In this document: piece after piece, positions 21,942-32,181 of the stretch
Layout: each line of letters starts with the position of its first letter
How positions within the stretch are numbered: the stretch's first letter is position 1
DNA from: Globisporangium splendens
Taxonomy: Eukaryota; Oomycota; Peronosporomycetes; Pythiales; Pythiaceae
DNA: 64,000 nt
NCBI GenBank assembly: GCA_006386115.1
Contig: VFIW01000046.1
Span: 62,001-126,000, forward strand
Reading direction: 5' to 3'
The notes under the pieces: model-generated
Told to the model about the DNA's origin: nothing
The model's database searches: none
What the model saw: the letters and a program-made list of their open reading frames with translations, nothing else
Translations under genes and position numbers: made by a program

Positions 21942-24008
21942 ATGGGTACGTCCTGCTGTCTGCCGCAGTGCCATCGTCTGTGCGAGTGTGTGCGTGCGCC
22001 GTGATTCTAGGGTTTGTATGTGAACTGACGTGTTTGTTTGCATCCATGGATGCGTTTGGTGGCGGGAAATGGCGTGAACTCCAGTCGTGGACAACTCAGT
22101 GTACGTCAACTGTGCGTTTACTACATGCAGGAGACTGTATTTTGCTAATGGCGTGTGTGTTTTATTTTGCGTTTGAACGTGTAGTAAACGCGGCCGCGAT
22201 GGGCTCGGTTACGATAACAACGATGTGGCAGCGTACGAGAAGCCGCGCGATGCGCAGCGCGTGCGTGCCGAGACGGACAAGGCGGGCACGTTCAGCAAGC
22301 GGTGGACGCCCGAGCAGGACGAAGCGCTGCGTCAGGCCGTGAACGACCTCGGCCAGCGAAACTGGATGGCGGTGGCCGAGCGCGTCCCGGGCCGCGATAA
22401 CGCGCAATGTCTGCAGCGCTGGAACAAAGTGCTCAAGCCGGGGCTCGTCAAAGGACCGTGGTCCGTCGACGAAGACAACCTGCTGATGGAGACGATGCTC
22501 AAGGGCTACGATTCCTGGCGACAAGTGGCGGCGCATATCCCCGGCCGAACGTGCGTGCATGAGCAAAAGATAATATGGGTGTGGGACTGACGGACCAGCT
22601 AAAAAAGTTGTATGTTTGTACGCAATGTTGTGAATCTTTAGGGCGAAGCAGTGCCGTGAGCGATGGCGAAATCGATTGGACCCGAACATCAACAAGGCGT
22701 ACGAATGACGAGATTCTTGGTGCTTAAATGAGCAAGTTGAGCAGTGACGCTGACGATTATGTTGCTATGTGCAGGCCATTCACGGATGAAGAAGACAACA
22801 TCATCCAGCAGGCGTACGAGAAACTTGGAAACCGTTGGACCCAGATCGCCGAACTGCTGCCGGTGAGTCCTTCTTTCTATGCTGATACCTTGAATGCATT
22901 AATGGGGAACGTCATATCTCTAACATAATTATGGTGAAATAAACAAATGCCTCAGGGCCGTACGGAGGACTCTGTGAAGCTTCGGTGGAAGACTCTGAAC
23001 CCGAACCAGCGCACGTACACGAAGCTCGGTCGACCGCGTCTGCTTCCAACCGACCAAATCGAGAACTCGGAATTGGGATTGACGGCTGCGAGTTACCTCT
23101 TGAACGAATCCAAGAGCGTGGCGTCGCCAGTGCTTGTGCCAACCCCTCCGAGCTCCACGGAATCGAATCAACGCGTCGAAGTGAAGCCTGAAGTGACGAG
23201 TGTCGCCGTCAATGGGCTTCCTGAACCAATCATTGACCCGCTTGGAGAAGAATCCGAAGAGGAAATGAGCTCGGAAGATCTGCACATCTTCAACGCATTC
23301 CTCCGCGGCCAATCGAGTGGCTCGATGAAGCTGGATGGAAGCTTCCGAAACTTGCTCAGTGATTTGAACTACGACAGCTCAAGAAACAGTGGAACATTTG
23401 CTGCTGGTTCGTCCGGGAACCTGCAGCGCACTTCGAGTGTGTCGTGGGCGCAGCTGGAAGGCTCGGGTGAGGGAGGCAAGCAGCAGCCACAGGCTCTGCG
23501 CAAGAAGCTGGTGAGCATGATGAGTCTCGGCAGCGCGCGCAGCCTGAGTCTCCGATCGCTGACCGAAGTGGACCCGGATGATCGCTTCTTGGATGACGCG
23601 CTGAACCGACAGCTCAGTGGCATGTCGCTTTTGGGCGATGAGACTGGTGATGTCGCTGCCGATGCGACGACTGATAACCAGACAGAGAGCGCGGCGAACA
23701 CTGCAACATTAGGCTCCAAGATGGACAGCTTTGAAGACGCCCAGCTCATCGCCGACGTGATGCTCAACCCTGTGGACATGACCAAGCCGCTGTCGTTCTC
23801 GGAACAGCTCAATGGCACGAGTTACGGCAGCACGCAAGCGTCGGCGTCTACCGAGGTCGACCAAGCGCTGCTGAACGAATTCCTGTATCCAGGTGGCGAG
23901 GGTGCCCTCGCCGCGAATCCAAATTCCACGACTGTGTCGGTACAAGATTTCTACAACGGCGACGTGAGTTTGGACCTCTTGTCGTCCGCAGACCGCTTTG
24001 AGATCTAA
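21942..24008 (+). CDS. Three-repeat MYB (3R-MYB) transcription factor, gene 1
   Basis: Three tandem MYB repeats identify a DNA-binding 3R-MYB protein. Repeat 1 has KRWTPEQDEALRQAV...QCLQRWNKVL, repeat 2 has GPWSVDEDNLLMETM...AKQCRERWRNRLDP, and repeat 3 has PFTDEEDNIIQQAYE...TEDSVKLRWKTLNP. Modelled exons are 21942-21945, 22085-22100, 22185-22550, 22642-22698, 22775-22862 and 22956-24008 (527 residues). The first exon contributes only ATG plus one base, followed by a 16-nt microexon. This gives MVVDNSVKRGRDGL, which lines up with MTDINIKRDHGL of gene 2, but it is inference. The region after the repeats is Ser-rich and acidic, with no named domain. In animals and plants 3R-MYBs control G2/M genes. 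In oomycetes MYBs are linked to sporulation. No role is shown here. Confidence 0.82.
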
Positions 24009-24501
24009 GTTGTGGGAGCGAGAGGAGAACAGAAAGCTGGAAGAGCTGAGCTGAAGGACACGCGCATGTTCCCACGGCTTTGTGGAAATTGATGTCGGCA
24101 CATATATCTATATCTTTTGTGAATGAAATCCAACCGAACCTGCAAACCCAAGCAGCAGATCGCAACATGTCCATCCACGCAGGTTCCACGCTCCATTAAT
24201 ACAAATGTAGCCATGTTCATTTTGAAAGTTTGAAAAAAATGGAACGGACATAAATCTAGGCGTTTCATATAAACTTACAAGGTTTATAAATGCAACTATA
24301 TCAATTTAAATATTCTCCTTCCAGCTTCATTATCATGTTAGCGAAACTATTTTGTAGCGCAGTGTCGTTTGCTCCAATGCACAAGCGCACTGTCAGTGCC
24401 CTTTCAATTTGTTTTTCACATCCATTTTTGTTTCACACACACACGGCGTTCAGTGCGGAACAGAAGGAAGGCGAAGCGTCCAAGGGGGAGGAAGGATCCC
24501 C
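24009..24501. other. Intergenic between MYB 1 and the Kelch gene
   Basis: This is the 3' flank of MYB 1 and the promoter side of the Kelch gene. Pyrimidine-rich, TCAATTTG-containing sequence at 24400-24440 could be an oomycete-type initiator region. No gene was found. Confidence 0.35.
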
Positions 24502-27500
24502 ATGGCGGCCGACACGCGACGCAGCAGCAGCGCGAGCGGCGGCGTGACGTGGACGCAGCTCACGGCGGACAGCGCCTCTGCCGCCGCTGCTGCTCCCGGT
24601 GCGGCAACGACCACAGCAAGAGAAGCAAAGACGACGGCAGTCGGACCGTCGAAGCGGGCGGGCCACGCCATGACGCTGCTGCGCCCCACCGAGAGCATGC
24701 TCCTGTACGGAGGCTCGAACGGAGACGTCTTTTTCGAGGACTTCTACGTGCTCGAGCCCGACCACTACACCGCGCTCAGCGACACGCAGTACTCGGCCGC
24801 CAGCAGCAACAGCAGCGCTGTGGTCGAGGACGATGCGGGCGAGTTGGATCGGTCCGTGTCTGCGTCACAAGACGAAGAGGAATCGCAACGTCATCCCTCT
24901 GTGGCTTCCTTGCAGGCTGATGTTGCGACTGGTAGCGAGATGCTTGTTGTGATGTTGCGTTTATGCTTTTTTCGTTGACATCGTACTAAAGGATCTGTTT
25001 GTGCGTTTTGTGGAAAAGCAGATGCGAGACCGGCCGAGGCGCTGCCGTCGCTGCAGTGGAAAAAACTCGTTGTCACGTACGCGCCGGCGCATTTCTCGTC
25101 GCACTTTTCCACAGAAAATACGTACAGCAGCGAGAACCACACGAGCAGCATGGACTCCGAGGACAGCAACAGAGAGAGTGAGCCAGAGCTCCCGCACATT
25201 GGTGTCGGGCGCGACTACCACACGATGCACTACGTCCCCACGTCGAGCGACGAGGAGCGCGAGAAGGGCATGCGCGTGCTCGTGGTCGGCAACATGCTCG
25301 TCGGCACTGCAGAAGGGACAACCGTGTTTGAAACCGAGGAATTCCGCATCGATGAGGTGCGCATTCGCCAGCCCATGCTCGAGGCGCAATGGGTCACGCG
25401 CCGGTTCACGAGCATGTGGAAACCGCGCGCGCGGGTGGCACATAGCAGTGCGGTACGTTCCTTCTACCTTCCGACACCCTATAGCCATATGAGAGCATGG
25501 ATCTGCTGACATAAAGCGCATCGTTGTATGTATATGCGTGTAGCTCGTGGGCGATCATATTTACTGCTTTGGCGGGAGAAACACGGCGACGACGGTTTTC
25601 TACAACGACATGTTTTATTTCGACGTGCGGCTACACCAGTGGAAGAAACCTGTGTCCACGGGCAATCCGCCGCCGCCACGCGCGTACGCGAGCATGGCTG
25701 CGAGCCGCTCTCGGGGCCAGATCTTTGTCTACGGCGGGTTCGACGGTCGCCGTCAGTATGGCGGCATGCACATGTACGATATCGTGCTCGGCCGATGGGA
25801 CAATATTGTGCTGCATGGCGAGAAGCCGAGGCCGCGCATGAACCACTCGCTGACGTACGTGGCTCCCGACCATCTTATCTTGTTCGGTGGACGCGACCAA
25901 GTGAGTCGGCAGAATGAGGTGGCTCTGTTTAACATTGAGACGAAGACTTGGAAGCGACTTTCAGGGGGTACCTCTCCTGCGACCAGCAGCAGCGCGAGCG
26001 TCCAATCTGAGAGCATGCAAGATGCGAGCATTGCTGAAGACAACACGACGGAACCTGTCGGGCGAACTGCGCATTCTGCTCTCGTTTACCGGCCGCGACG
26101 CAAGTCACAGGGTGCGAAGCAAGTCGCGCTCGACGAGCGCATTCTGATTTTTGGAGGCTATGCAGGTTCGCGCCGGTGGCTGAACGACTTGCAGCTGCTC
26201 ACGATCCCGTCAACGGTACTAAAGCAAACGCGGTCGCTGCCTTCTCTCAACCATATCGCGTCACGTACGATATGTGGATGCATTATTGTTGTGTGTGCAA
26301 CTGATTCTTGGTATGTCTAAGTGAGAGCATGTGTATATTGTGTCCACAATAGAACGGAGCTCCTCGGCCGCGAGCAGTAAAGAGGAAAAAGCACGCGCGG
26401 CTTCTGCGCGCGTTCCGCTCTCGCAGCGGAAGCCATCTTCGTCGCGGAGTGAAAGCGGCGGCAGCGGAGGTGTCGTTTTATCCGACATCACGAACCAGAC
26501 CGCTCAAAGCAGCTCGTCCTCGTCAGTATCGTTAATGGCTTCTGCGCGGGCATCTTTTCCTTCGTCTTCGAAGCGACCGCTAAAGTCTACTGGGCTGGCG
26601 ACAACTGCAGGTAAGGCGCACGCAATTTTGGTAATTACACAAGAACGTTGCTGAATCATCCCTGTTGTCCTTGTTGCTGCTGGCTATTGCTTTTCATAGA
26701 TACCCGCGGGGTTCATTTCAGCCAGAGCTCACAAAGCGCGCAGATGCATAAGAAGCGAAAACGGCAGAGTGAAACTCCGGACAACAGCAGCAGTAGCGGC
26801 GAGCTCATGTCGTCTCAAGTGGGACTCGAGACAACAATGATTCAGGTTCTTCAGTGTGTGGACCGACTGGGAACGGTGCGTACACACACGCAGCAGCAGT
26901 AGCAACTCCACACAGCGACTGCGTTCATGAGCACAGACTCATTCAAAATTACTGCTTTTTGCTGTACTATGAAGGAGATTGCAAAAGCGAATTCAGAGAA
27001 CTTCGGACAAGCACAATTGCAAAAGCGACTCGATGCCGAGAAAAAGAAAAGCGAGTCACTCCAGCGGCAGCTCAGCCTTTCCAACACGGAAAAACACAAT
27101 CTGAAAGAGCAATTGGTCGCAGCAAACACCGAGTTGTACGTGTACAAGCGCATACACGAAGAAGCGCCGAAAGCGAATACGGAGGTACGTATGGATTCTA
27201 AGCATTCCGAACTTGATCTTGGTTCAGAGAAGAAGTCATTTAGTTTTGCGAGTATGCTGCTCTCTTTACAGGCGATCATCCGGACGATGGATCAAAATCG
27301 AGCGAGTGAGCATGACGCGTTGGTTTTGATTGAGGACAAGTTGTCGACGATCTTCGACGTTGTGAATGATATGCGCCATCTGAGTGGGGACCGAACGGAG
27401 ACGGAGGACTCGCCGCATAAGGGAGGCAGGTACGAGCGCGAGCCACTTGCATGTTTTCTGCTGATCCACGGTGGTGGGTCTCCTTTGCTTTTGGAGAAGC

Positions 27501-28076
27501 GCGCGATTTGCTGCGCGGAAGCTGCTGGCAGTTAAGTCTCGTGTGGTTTCAGGAGTGTGGATGGAAAACTGTCCCGCTCGCCTCCATATATCGAACAGCT
27601 ATCTACTGATGACTTTGTGGGGGTAGAATTCCCCTCAAGGACAGATACGGATAGAACAGACCGCAATGCATGCCCACGGCTGCTTTGTCTGAGTATGTGT
27701 TTTGCTGTATGCCAAACGATGGAGACTGACGTGGACCATGGGGATTTTTGTTGTTGTCGAGTGTAGCATGTTTCCAGATGAGAGCGACGACGCGCGAAGT
27801 CCACCGTCGCAACCCCACATGTACCCAGAACGCGTTGTGGTCGATTTGAAAGAGCAACTGCGCGTGGCCAACGCAACGATTGAGGAGTTGAAAGAAGAAG
27901 TACGTCGTCGTTGATTTGATGGATCAGCCTCTTGTCCACACTCACTCATGTTGTCGCTTTTTTTGCAGCTCAAGACCAAGGAAGCAAAGCTCAAGCGCGC
28001 TGAACGCCACTCAGAGCGAATCCGACAGCTCTACTTGGCGTGGCAGGACGACGACAAAGCCATGAGCTCGCCTTAG
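24502..28076 (+). CDS. Kelch-repeat protein with C-terminal coiled coil
   Basis: Nine exons give about 874 residues: 24502-24931, 25022-25452, 25544-26264, 26353-26610, 26700-26875, 26975-27184, 27272-27429, 27767-27899 and 27969-28076. Junctions are GT-AG and in phase. The long penultimate intron (27430-27766) could hide a further exon. Kelch strands recur as MLLYGGSNGDVFFEDFYVLE, IYCFGGRNTATTVFYNDMF, IFVYGGFDGRRQYGGMHMYD, LILFGGRDQVSRQNEVALF and ILIFGGYAGSRRWLNDLQLL, enough for one beta-propeller. A Ser-rich linker with a basic HKKRKRQ stretch follows. The last 200 residues are charged heptad-like sequence (LQKRLDAEKKKSESLQRQL, VDLKEQLRVANATIEELKEE), predicting a coiled coil. The layout recalls Tea1-like polarity or scaffold proteins, but that is only an analogy. 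It is convergent with the ECD gene, 91 bp away. Confidence 0.8.
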
Positions 28077-28167
28077 ACTCATACATATATGTGTAGATAT
28101 GAAGAGAAGTGTATAAGAAACAAGGAAGAAAAGCACGCAACGGGTGATCATGTTTCAAAATGGTATC

Positions 28168-30099
28168 CTAACGACCTCGCGGAAAGTTCATTTCGTTCAG
28201 AATGTTGCTTACTGGACCCGCATGTCCTTCTTGCGATGCAAACGATTCCAGCAAGTTGGAGAGCAGGTTAAAGTCGAGATCGAGCGGCTTGTCTGCGGCG
28301 ACGTCAACCTCCACATCGTCTTCATCAAGCAGATCTGGTAAGGTCTCGTCGTTGATTTCTTCAAAGCGGCTCGACGCAAAGCTCTTGCTCATTTTACTCG
28401 TCGCAAGCTCCGCATCCATTTCCGCCATCGCTGCCTCCATCCTCGCATCGACCTCTTCGTCGTCGCTGTCCTCGTCGCTGGAATGGATGAGAGAGTCGTC
28501 ATCGTCATCGTCGTCTTCGTAGAAATAGTCACCACCTTCCGAGAACCGCGGCTCTCGTTGGGGACCGCTGCCGTCTCCGTTCAAGATCTCCATGAACGCG
28601 CTCATGTCGAATTGAATCGGCTCATTGCCCTCAATGCCATCGATACCAGAAATCCCACCGAGGAAGTTGTTGAACATCGTCGCGATGTTTTCCAGCTCTT
28701 CAGCGCCGCCGGTGTCTCCGAAGTCATCTCCATTGCCCGTCGCACCACTCTTCGCCATCCCCATCGACTCTTCAACCTGCTTGAGTTTCTCCTCGAGGCT
28801 ATCTGGGTGCACATACAACCACGAATCATCGTCATTGGCACCGAGCGCATCGGGGAGTTCCTGAACATCGCCGTCGCTCGTTTTAAGCGCCTCATCAATG
28901 GTGTGCCGCCAAACTGCTCCAAATTGGTCTTTCGCACTTGTGGCGTACAGAATCTCCAGTCCACACGTGAGTTTCATCCCAATATCGGTAGCCAATCTGG
29001 CCACCGCCGCATCGTCATCCCTGCTCTTCGCATCATCGTGATCTCGAGAACCACCAGCAAGCGCACTGTACCCGGGATGTCGCTGGAACGGCTTGGGAGC
29101 GAAAAACTGCTGCTGCTTGAGCTGCGCAAACATGCACCTGGAGAACGTGACCATGCACAGCGAGGAGGATTGCGCCTCCGTGTCGCTTGCCGCTGGCAGA
29201 AACACGTCCATTCTGTTGCAAATCGATGTCGCTTGCTTTGGTTCTCGATAGTAAAACGCTTCGACAGCGGCTCCTAGAATCCCAGGCACTCGCTTGAGCA
29301 CACAGGTAGCTTTTCTTGGCAACACACAGCGAATACGGTGGCGATTCTCCTTCATAAAGCTGGGGACCTGGCTCAGTTTGGCTCCAAGCGTGCGCTGCAC
29401 AGCCCCACTCGCCTCTGTCCGCGCCGGATCACGAAGCACTGCGTGTATGCAATCGCGCAGCAGCGGCGTAAGGTTGCTCCCATTGGTTCCAGCTTTACTC
29501 TTGCGCCGCCGCCTGCTGTGGCTCTGTGGCGGCTCTTTCACAACCGTCGGGGGGACGAGGTGCAGCGCGCCGTCTTTCATCAGCACACGCCCGTCGCTGT
29601 TCTCTGGATGCACCCACTCGGGGAGAACGTCGGCGCATTCGATGAGCAGAAACTCACCGTCGCTGTCTTGTACGCGCACGAGCACGTTCGGGTTCCGCTT
29701 GGTGATCTCCCAGAGCAGCCACATGACCACCCATTCGTCCTGGATCTCGTCGCCTACCGATGTCTCACCCGCGAGGTAATACGCCATGAGCAGATCACTC
29801 TTACCTGCATCATCAGGAAAATGGTCTTCTAGATCCACACTTGCGGTGGCTGTGGGCTGCAGATGGAACTGGTGGCGCTGCCAGATGAACTCGCGCGTCC
29901 GTTCGTGTGCGAACGCGAGCAGCTCCGCGCACTGCTGCTGCACGAACTGGAGATCCTTGTCGGCGGAGTTGAGCGCAGCTGCTGGGTCCACTGACGGCAC
30001 TGGCGACTGCGTATCCGCGTGTTCGTGCGCGAAGAGGAGCGCGTACCGGATCACGTTGTCGTCCGCCGCCGTGGGAGTCGGGAACAACGGCGTCGCCAT
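28168..30099 (-). CDS. Ecdysoneless (ECD/SGT1) homologue
   Basis: This is a single-exon gene of 643 residues starting at ATG 30099. An upstream in-frame TTG at 30156 was not preferred. The N-terminal region carries the hallmark stretch of the ecdysoneless family: DEWVVMWLLWEITKRNPNV, then DSDGEFLLIECADVLPEW and an HPENSDGRV-like segment, within the first 220 residues. The rest follows the family pattern of a helical middle part and an acidic C-terminal tail, here DDDDDDDS near residue 555. In animals and fungi ECD proteins work in pre-mRNA splicing (PRP8/U5 assembly) and cell-cycle progression. I infer the same housekeeping role. No lesion was seen. Confidence 0.87.
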   Translation of the reverse strand: MATPLFPTPTAADDNVIRYALLFAHEHADTQSPVPSVDPAAALNSADKDLQFVQQQCAELLAFAHERTREFIWQRHQFHLQPTATASVDLEDHFPDDAGKSDLLMAYYLAGETSVGDEIQDEWVVMWLLWEITKRNPNVLVRVQDSDGEFLLIECADVLPEWVHPENSDGRVLMKDGALHLVPPTVVKEPPQSHSRRRRKSKAGTNGSNLTPLLRDCIHAVLRDPARTEASGAVQRTLGAKLSQVPSFMKENRHRIRCVLPRKATCVLKRVPGILGAAVEAFYYREPKQATSICNRMDVFLPAASDTEAQSSSLCMVTFSRCMFAQLKQQQFFAPKPFQRHPGYSALAGGSRDHDDAKSRDDDAAVARLATDIGMKLTCGLEILYATSAKDQFGAVWRHTIDEALKTSDGDVQELPDALGANDDDSWLYVHPDSLEEKLKQVEESMGMAKSGATGNGDDFGDTGGAEELENIATMFNNFLGGISGIDGIEGNEPIQFDMSAFMEILNGDGSGPQREPRFSEGGDYFYEDDDDDDDSLIHSSDEDSDDEEVDARMEAAMAEMDAELATSKMSKSFASSRFEEINDETLPDLLDEDDVEVDVAADKPLDLDFNLLSNLLESFASQEGHAGPVSNILNEMNFPRGR

Positions 30100-30423
30100 G
30101 GATGGTGCTGGTCGGACTAGTATGGCGTTTCTGGTTCCCAGCAATAGATCACTCAATTAGTAGACTCGGCTGATGCTGGTACATTCGCGCAACCTACAGA
30201 CGACATTGAAGCCAATCGTTCACTTCAACTGTAGCCATTTGATCAGAACGAAGAACAAGGCAACATGGAATAAGAGAGATACACTCTTCATTGGATTGCA
30301 TGGAAAACAATTCCAAAGACGGTTGTACAAACGTGCATGTAGCTATGCTACAGTAATGACAGACGGTTGGTCTTTAAATATGGCGCTCTACCTTGTGGTT
30401 CCAAGTGCAGTGCGAGATTTCTT
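30100..30423. other. Intergenic, no gene seen
   Basis: This is the promoter side of the ECD gene and the 3' flank of the acidic-protein gene, both on the minus strand. Nothing recognisable was found. Confidence 0.4.
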
Positions 30424-31327
30424 TCAGGAACGGCTCAGGCGCTTCGAGACGCAGTCGAGCACCAACTCGAACGCGTCGCCTTCAATGCCACCGCATTTCT
30501 GCAAGCAGCTCTTCGCCACGTAGACCATGAAGCTGCGGTATTGGATTGACGGGTCGTAAGCGCACGCAGCATGCAGGAGGTCGCAGACGCCGCGTTGCTC
30601 GCGCGTGCAGCAAAACAGCTTCTTCTTGATAGTAAGCACATCGCGGAGGATGGCGGCGTCGTGCGGCGTCGTGCGGCGGCGACTGCGGTTTGGACGCGTA
30701 CTCCATCGTGGCACCGGAGGCGCATGTGAGCGTGCAGGAGCAGCACTCGTTTTCTTCGTTGGCAGGGGTCATTGTGGTTTTGGCGGGAACGACGATCTCT
30801 TCGGCCGCACGGGGGACTTCAACAATCGTTGTGGGCTCCGCAATTTCATTGGCAGATTCGATCTCGGGCTCGGTCTCCGTCTCGGTCTCAATTTCGGCAT
30901 TGGTCTCGGTCTCGAGCAGGTACGTCGTAATCCACGAGCGGATGTCCGCAAACTCGGTCCGGATAGCCGCATATTCTTCATCCTCATCCGCGTCGACAGC
31001 AGCAATTTCGTCAGCAGCACTTTCAACCGCAGGCTCGACAATCGGGACAGAGGTCTCAGCAGTGACGGGAGCAACGGGCTCATCAGCACCAATTTCAATC
31101 GGGAAGAAGTCTTCGACAATGACGGGAACGAGTTCTTCAACGATGCCAACTTCAGATTCGGCAATCGGGAAGAACGCTTCCACAATCACGGGAGCGACAG
31201 GTTCGTTGGTCATTTCGACAGTAAGAGGAGTCGGCATGCAGAGCGCGGAGAGCGTGTCCAGCGCGTTCTCCGTCGTCTCAACGGCGCTCTTCCACATCAT
31301 CTCGTAAAGAAAGGTCAACTCGAACAT
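30424..31327 (-). CDS. Acidic Glu/Val/Ala-rich protein of unknown function, frameshifted by a 10-bp tandem duplication
   Basis: From ATG 31327 the frame reads MFELTFLYEMMWKSAVETT and then about 170 acidic residues with internal repeats (VAPVIVEAFFPIAESE, LVPVIVEDFFPIEIG). Near codon 217 the plus strand carries a perfect 10-bp tandem repeat, ggcgtcgtgc twice at 30655-30674, that throws the frame off. The undisturbed register continues as HDAAILRDVLTIKKKLFCC and then a Cys-rich tail ending CVSKRLSRS at stop 30426-30424. That tail looks like real coding sequence with GC-rich third positions. Read as it stands, the ORF instead ends at 30482 in low-complexity Arg-rich sequence (281 residues). The family is not recognised. 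A truncated near-identical copy lies at 41011-41631. The gene is either recently broken or misassembled at the repeat. Confidence 0.6.
30655..30674. repeat. 10-bp perfect tandem duplication causing a frameshift
   Basis: The unit ggcgtcgtgc occurs twice in a row. Removing one unit joins the N-terminal and C-terminal halves of the acidic-protein gene in one frame, so the second unit is the likely insertion. Confidence 0.8.
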
Positions 31328-32181
31328 CGTTTCGGGTGTGTGCGCGGGGCAGTTGGGCAGTGGGAGCGGGTAGTTGGAGCTTGTAGCTTTCAGCTTGGCG
31401 CAAATTTGCAAATGATCGCACGCACTCGCACTCGGCGAGCGCACGTTCACCGCGGAACATGTCTGCTTCTATCGATGTGCCGCAGTGTTGAGAGACACAA
31501 AGAACGCTGCGCCTTGTGTCTTAAGCCATTATGGAGGCACAAGGCGCAGCGCCTGTCGTGTCTCTTTGCAAGCGTTCTTCACGTCATGGCCGCAAGATCT
31601 CGCCTCTGTGAAAGAAAATGACACACCGCAGCATCAGTGGCAAATAGGAGACGCACTATAGAGTGAACACTGCACATGAGCATCCTGCCCGGTACGGCAG
31701 CAAATAGCCATCTCGGACGCACCGCCACATTCGTGTTCCTTTTGCTCGATTTTTGTTGCCTGTGAAAAGCCGTCGAGTCTGAGATGTGAAGTCGTCCTTT
31801 CCTTTCACCATGCTGCCGCAAGAACGCTCCTGTCGCACATTTCATTGGTCAAAAATTGCAACGGCAACTACCACGTCATATACCTTCGCAATATAGTACT
31901 CGTTTATATTCGATACATCTGAAGATGAAAAATCCCACATATTCACTCTCACCAATAAACTGTATCGTTTTATAAAATTGTATGAATACATTCGACATGT
32001 TGTTTACTTGACTTGCGTATCAAGCGAGCATGACCAGGGCAGTTGGAGGGTGCCGATGGGATGGAGATGCGAGAGAACGAGCACCCGACGTGCGTGCATA
32101 CGCCGCGCCTGCGCTCCACAATCAGGAAGCGCTCGTTGGCCATTGAGCGCCGAGTGAGTGAGTGAGTGAGCGAGTCGTATC
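31328..32181. other. Divergent intergenic region between the acidic-protein gene and thioesterase B
   Basis: The region contains the strong hairpin at 31491-31565 and an AT-rich stretch around 31860-31990. A short gagt repeat (tgagtgagtgagtgag, about 32153-32170) precedes the thioesterase B start. No further gene was recognised. Confidence 0.45.
31491..31565. repeat. Two-part perfect-stem inverted repeat (hairpin)
   Basis: AGAGACAC (31491-31498) pairs with GTGTCTCT (31558-31565), and CGCTGCGCCTTGTG (31505-31518) pairs with CACAAGGCGCAGCG (31538-31551). A symmetric 6x6 internal loop and a 19-nt apical loop complete the hairpin. AAGAACGCT at 31500 also has a reverse complement at 31571-31579. 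It could be a small MITE remnant or a structured RNA. Confidence 0.8.

Noticed and set aside
22046..22098. Alternative first exon of MYB 1 starting MDAFGGGKWRELQ
   Set aside because: It fits the phase but has no counterpart in MYB 2 and uses a weaker donor. The microexon model gives N-termini that align between the paralogues.
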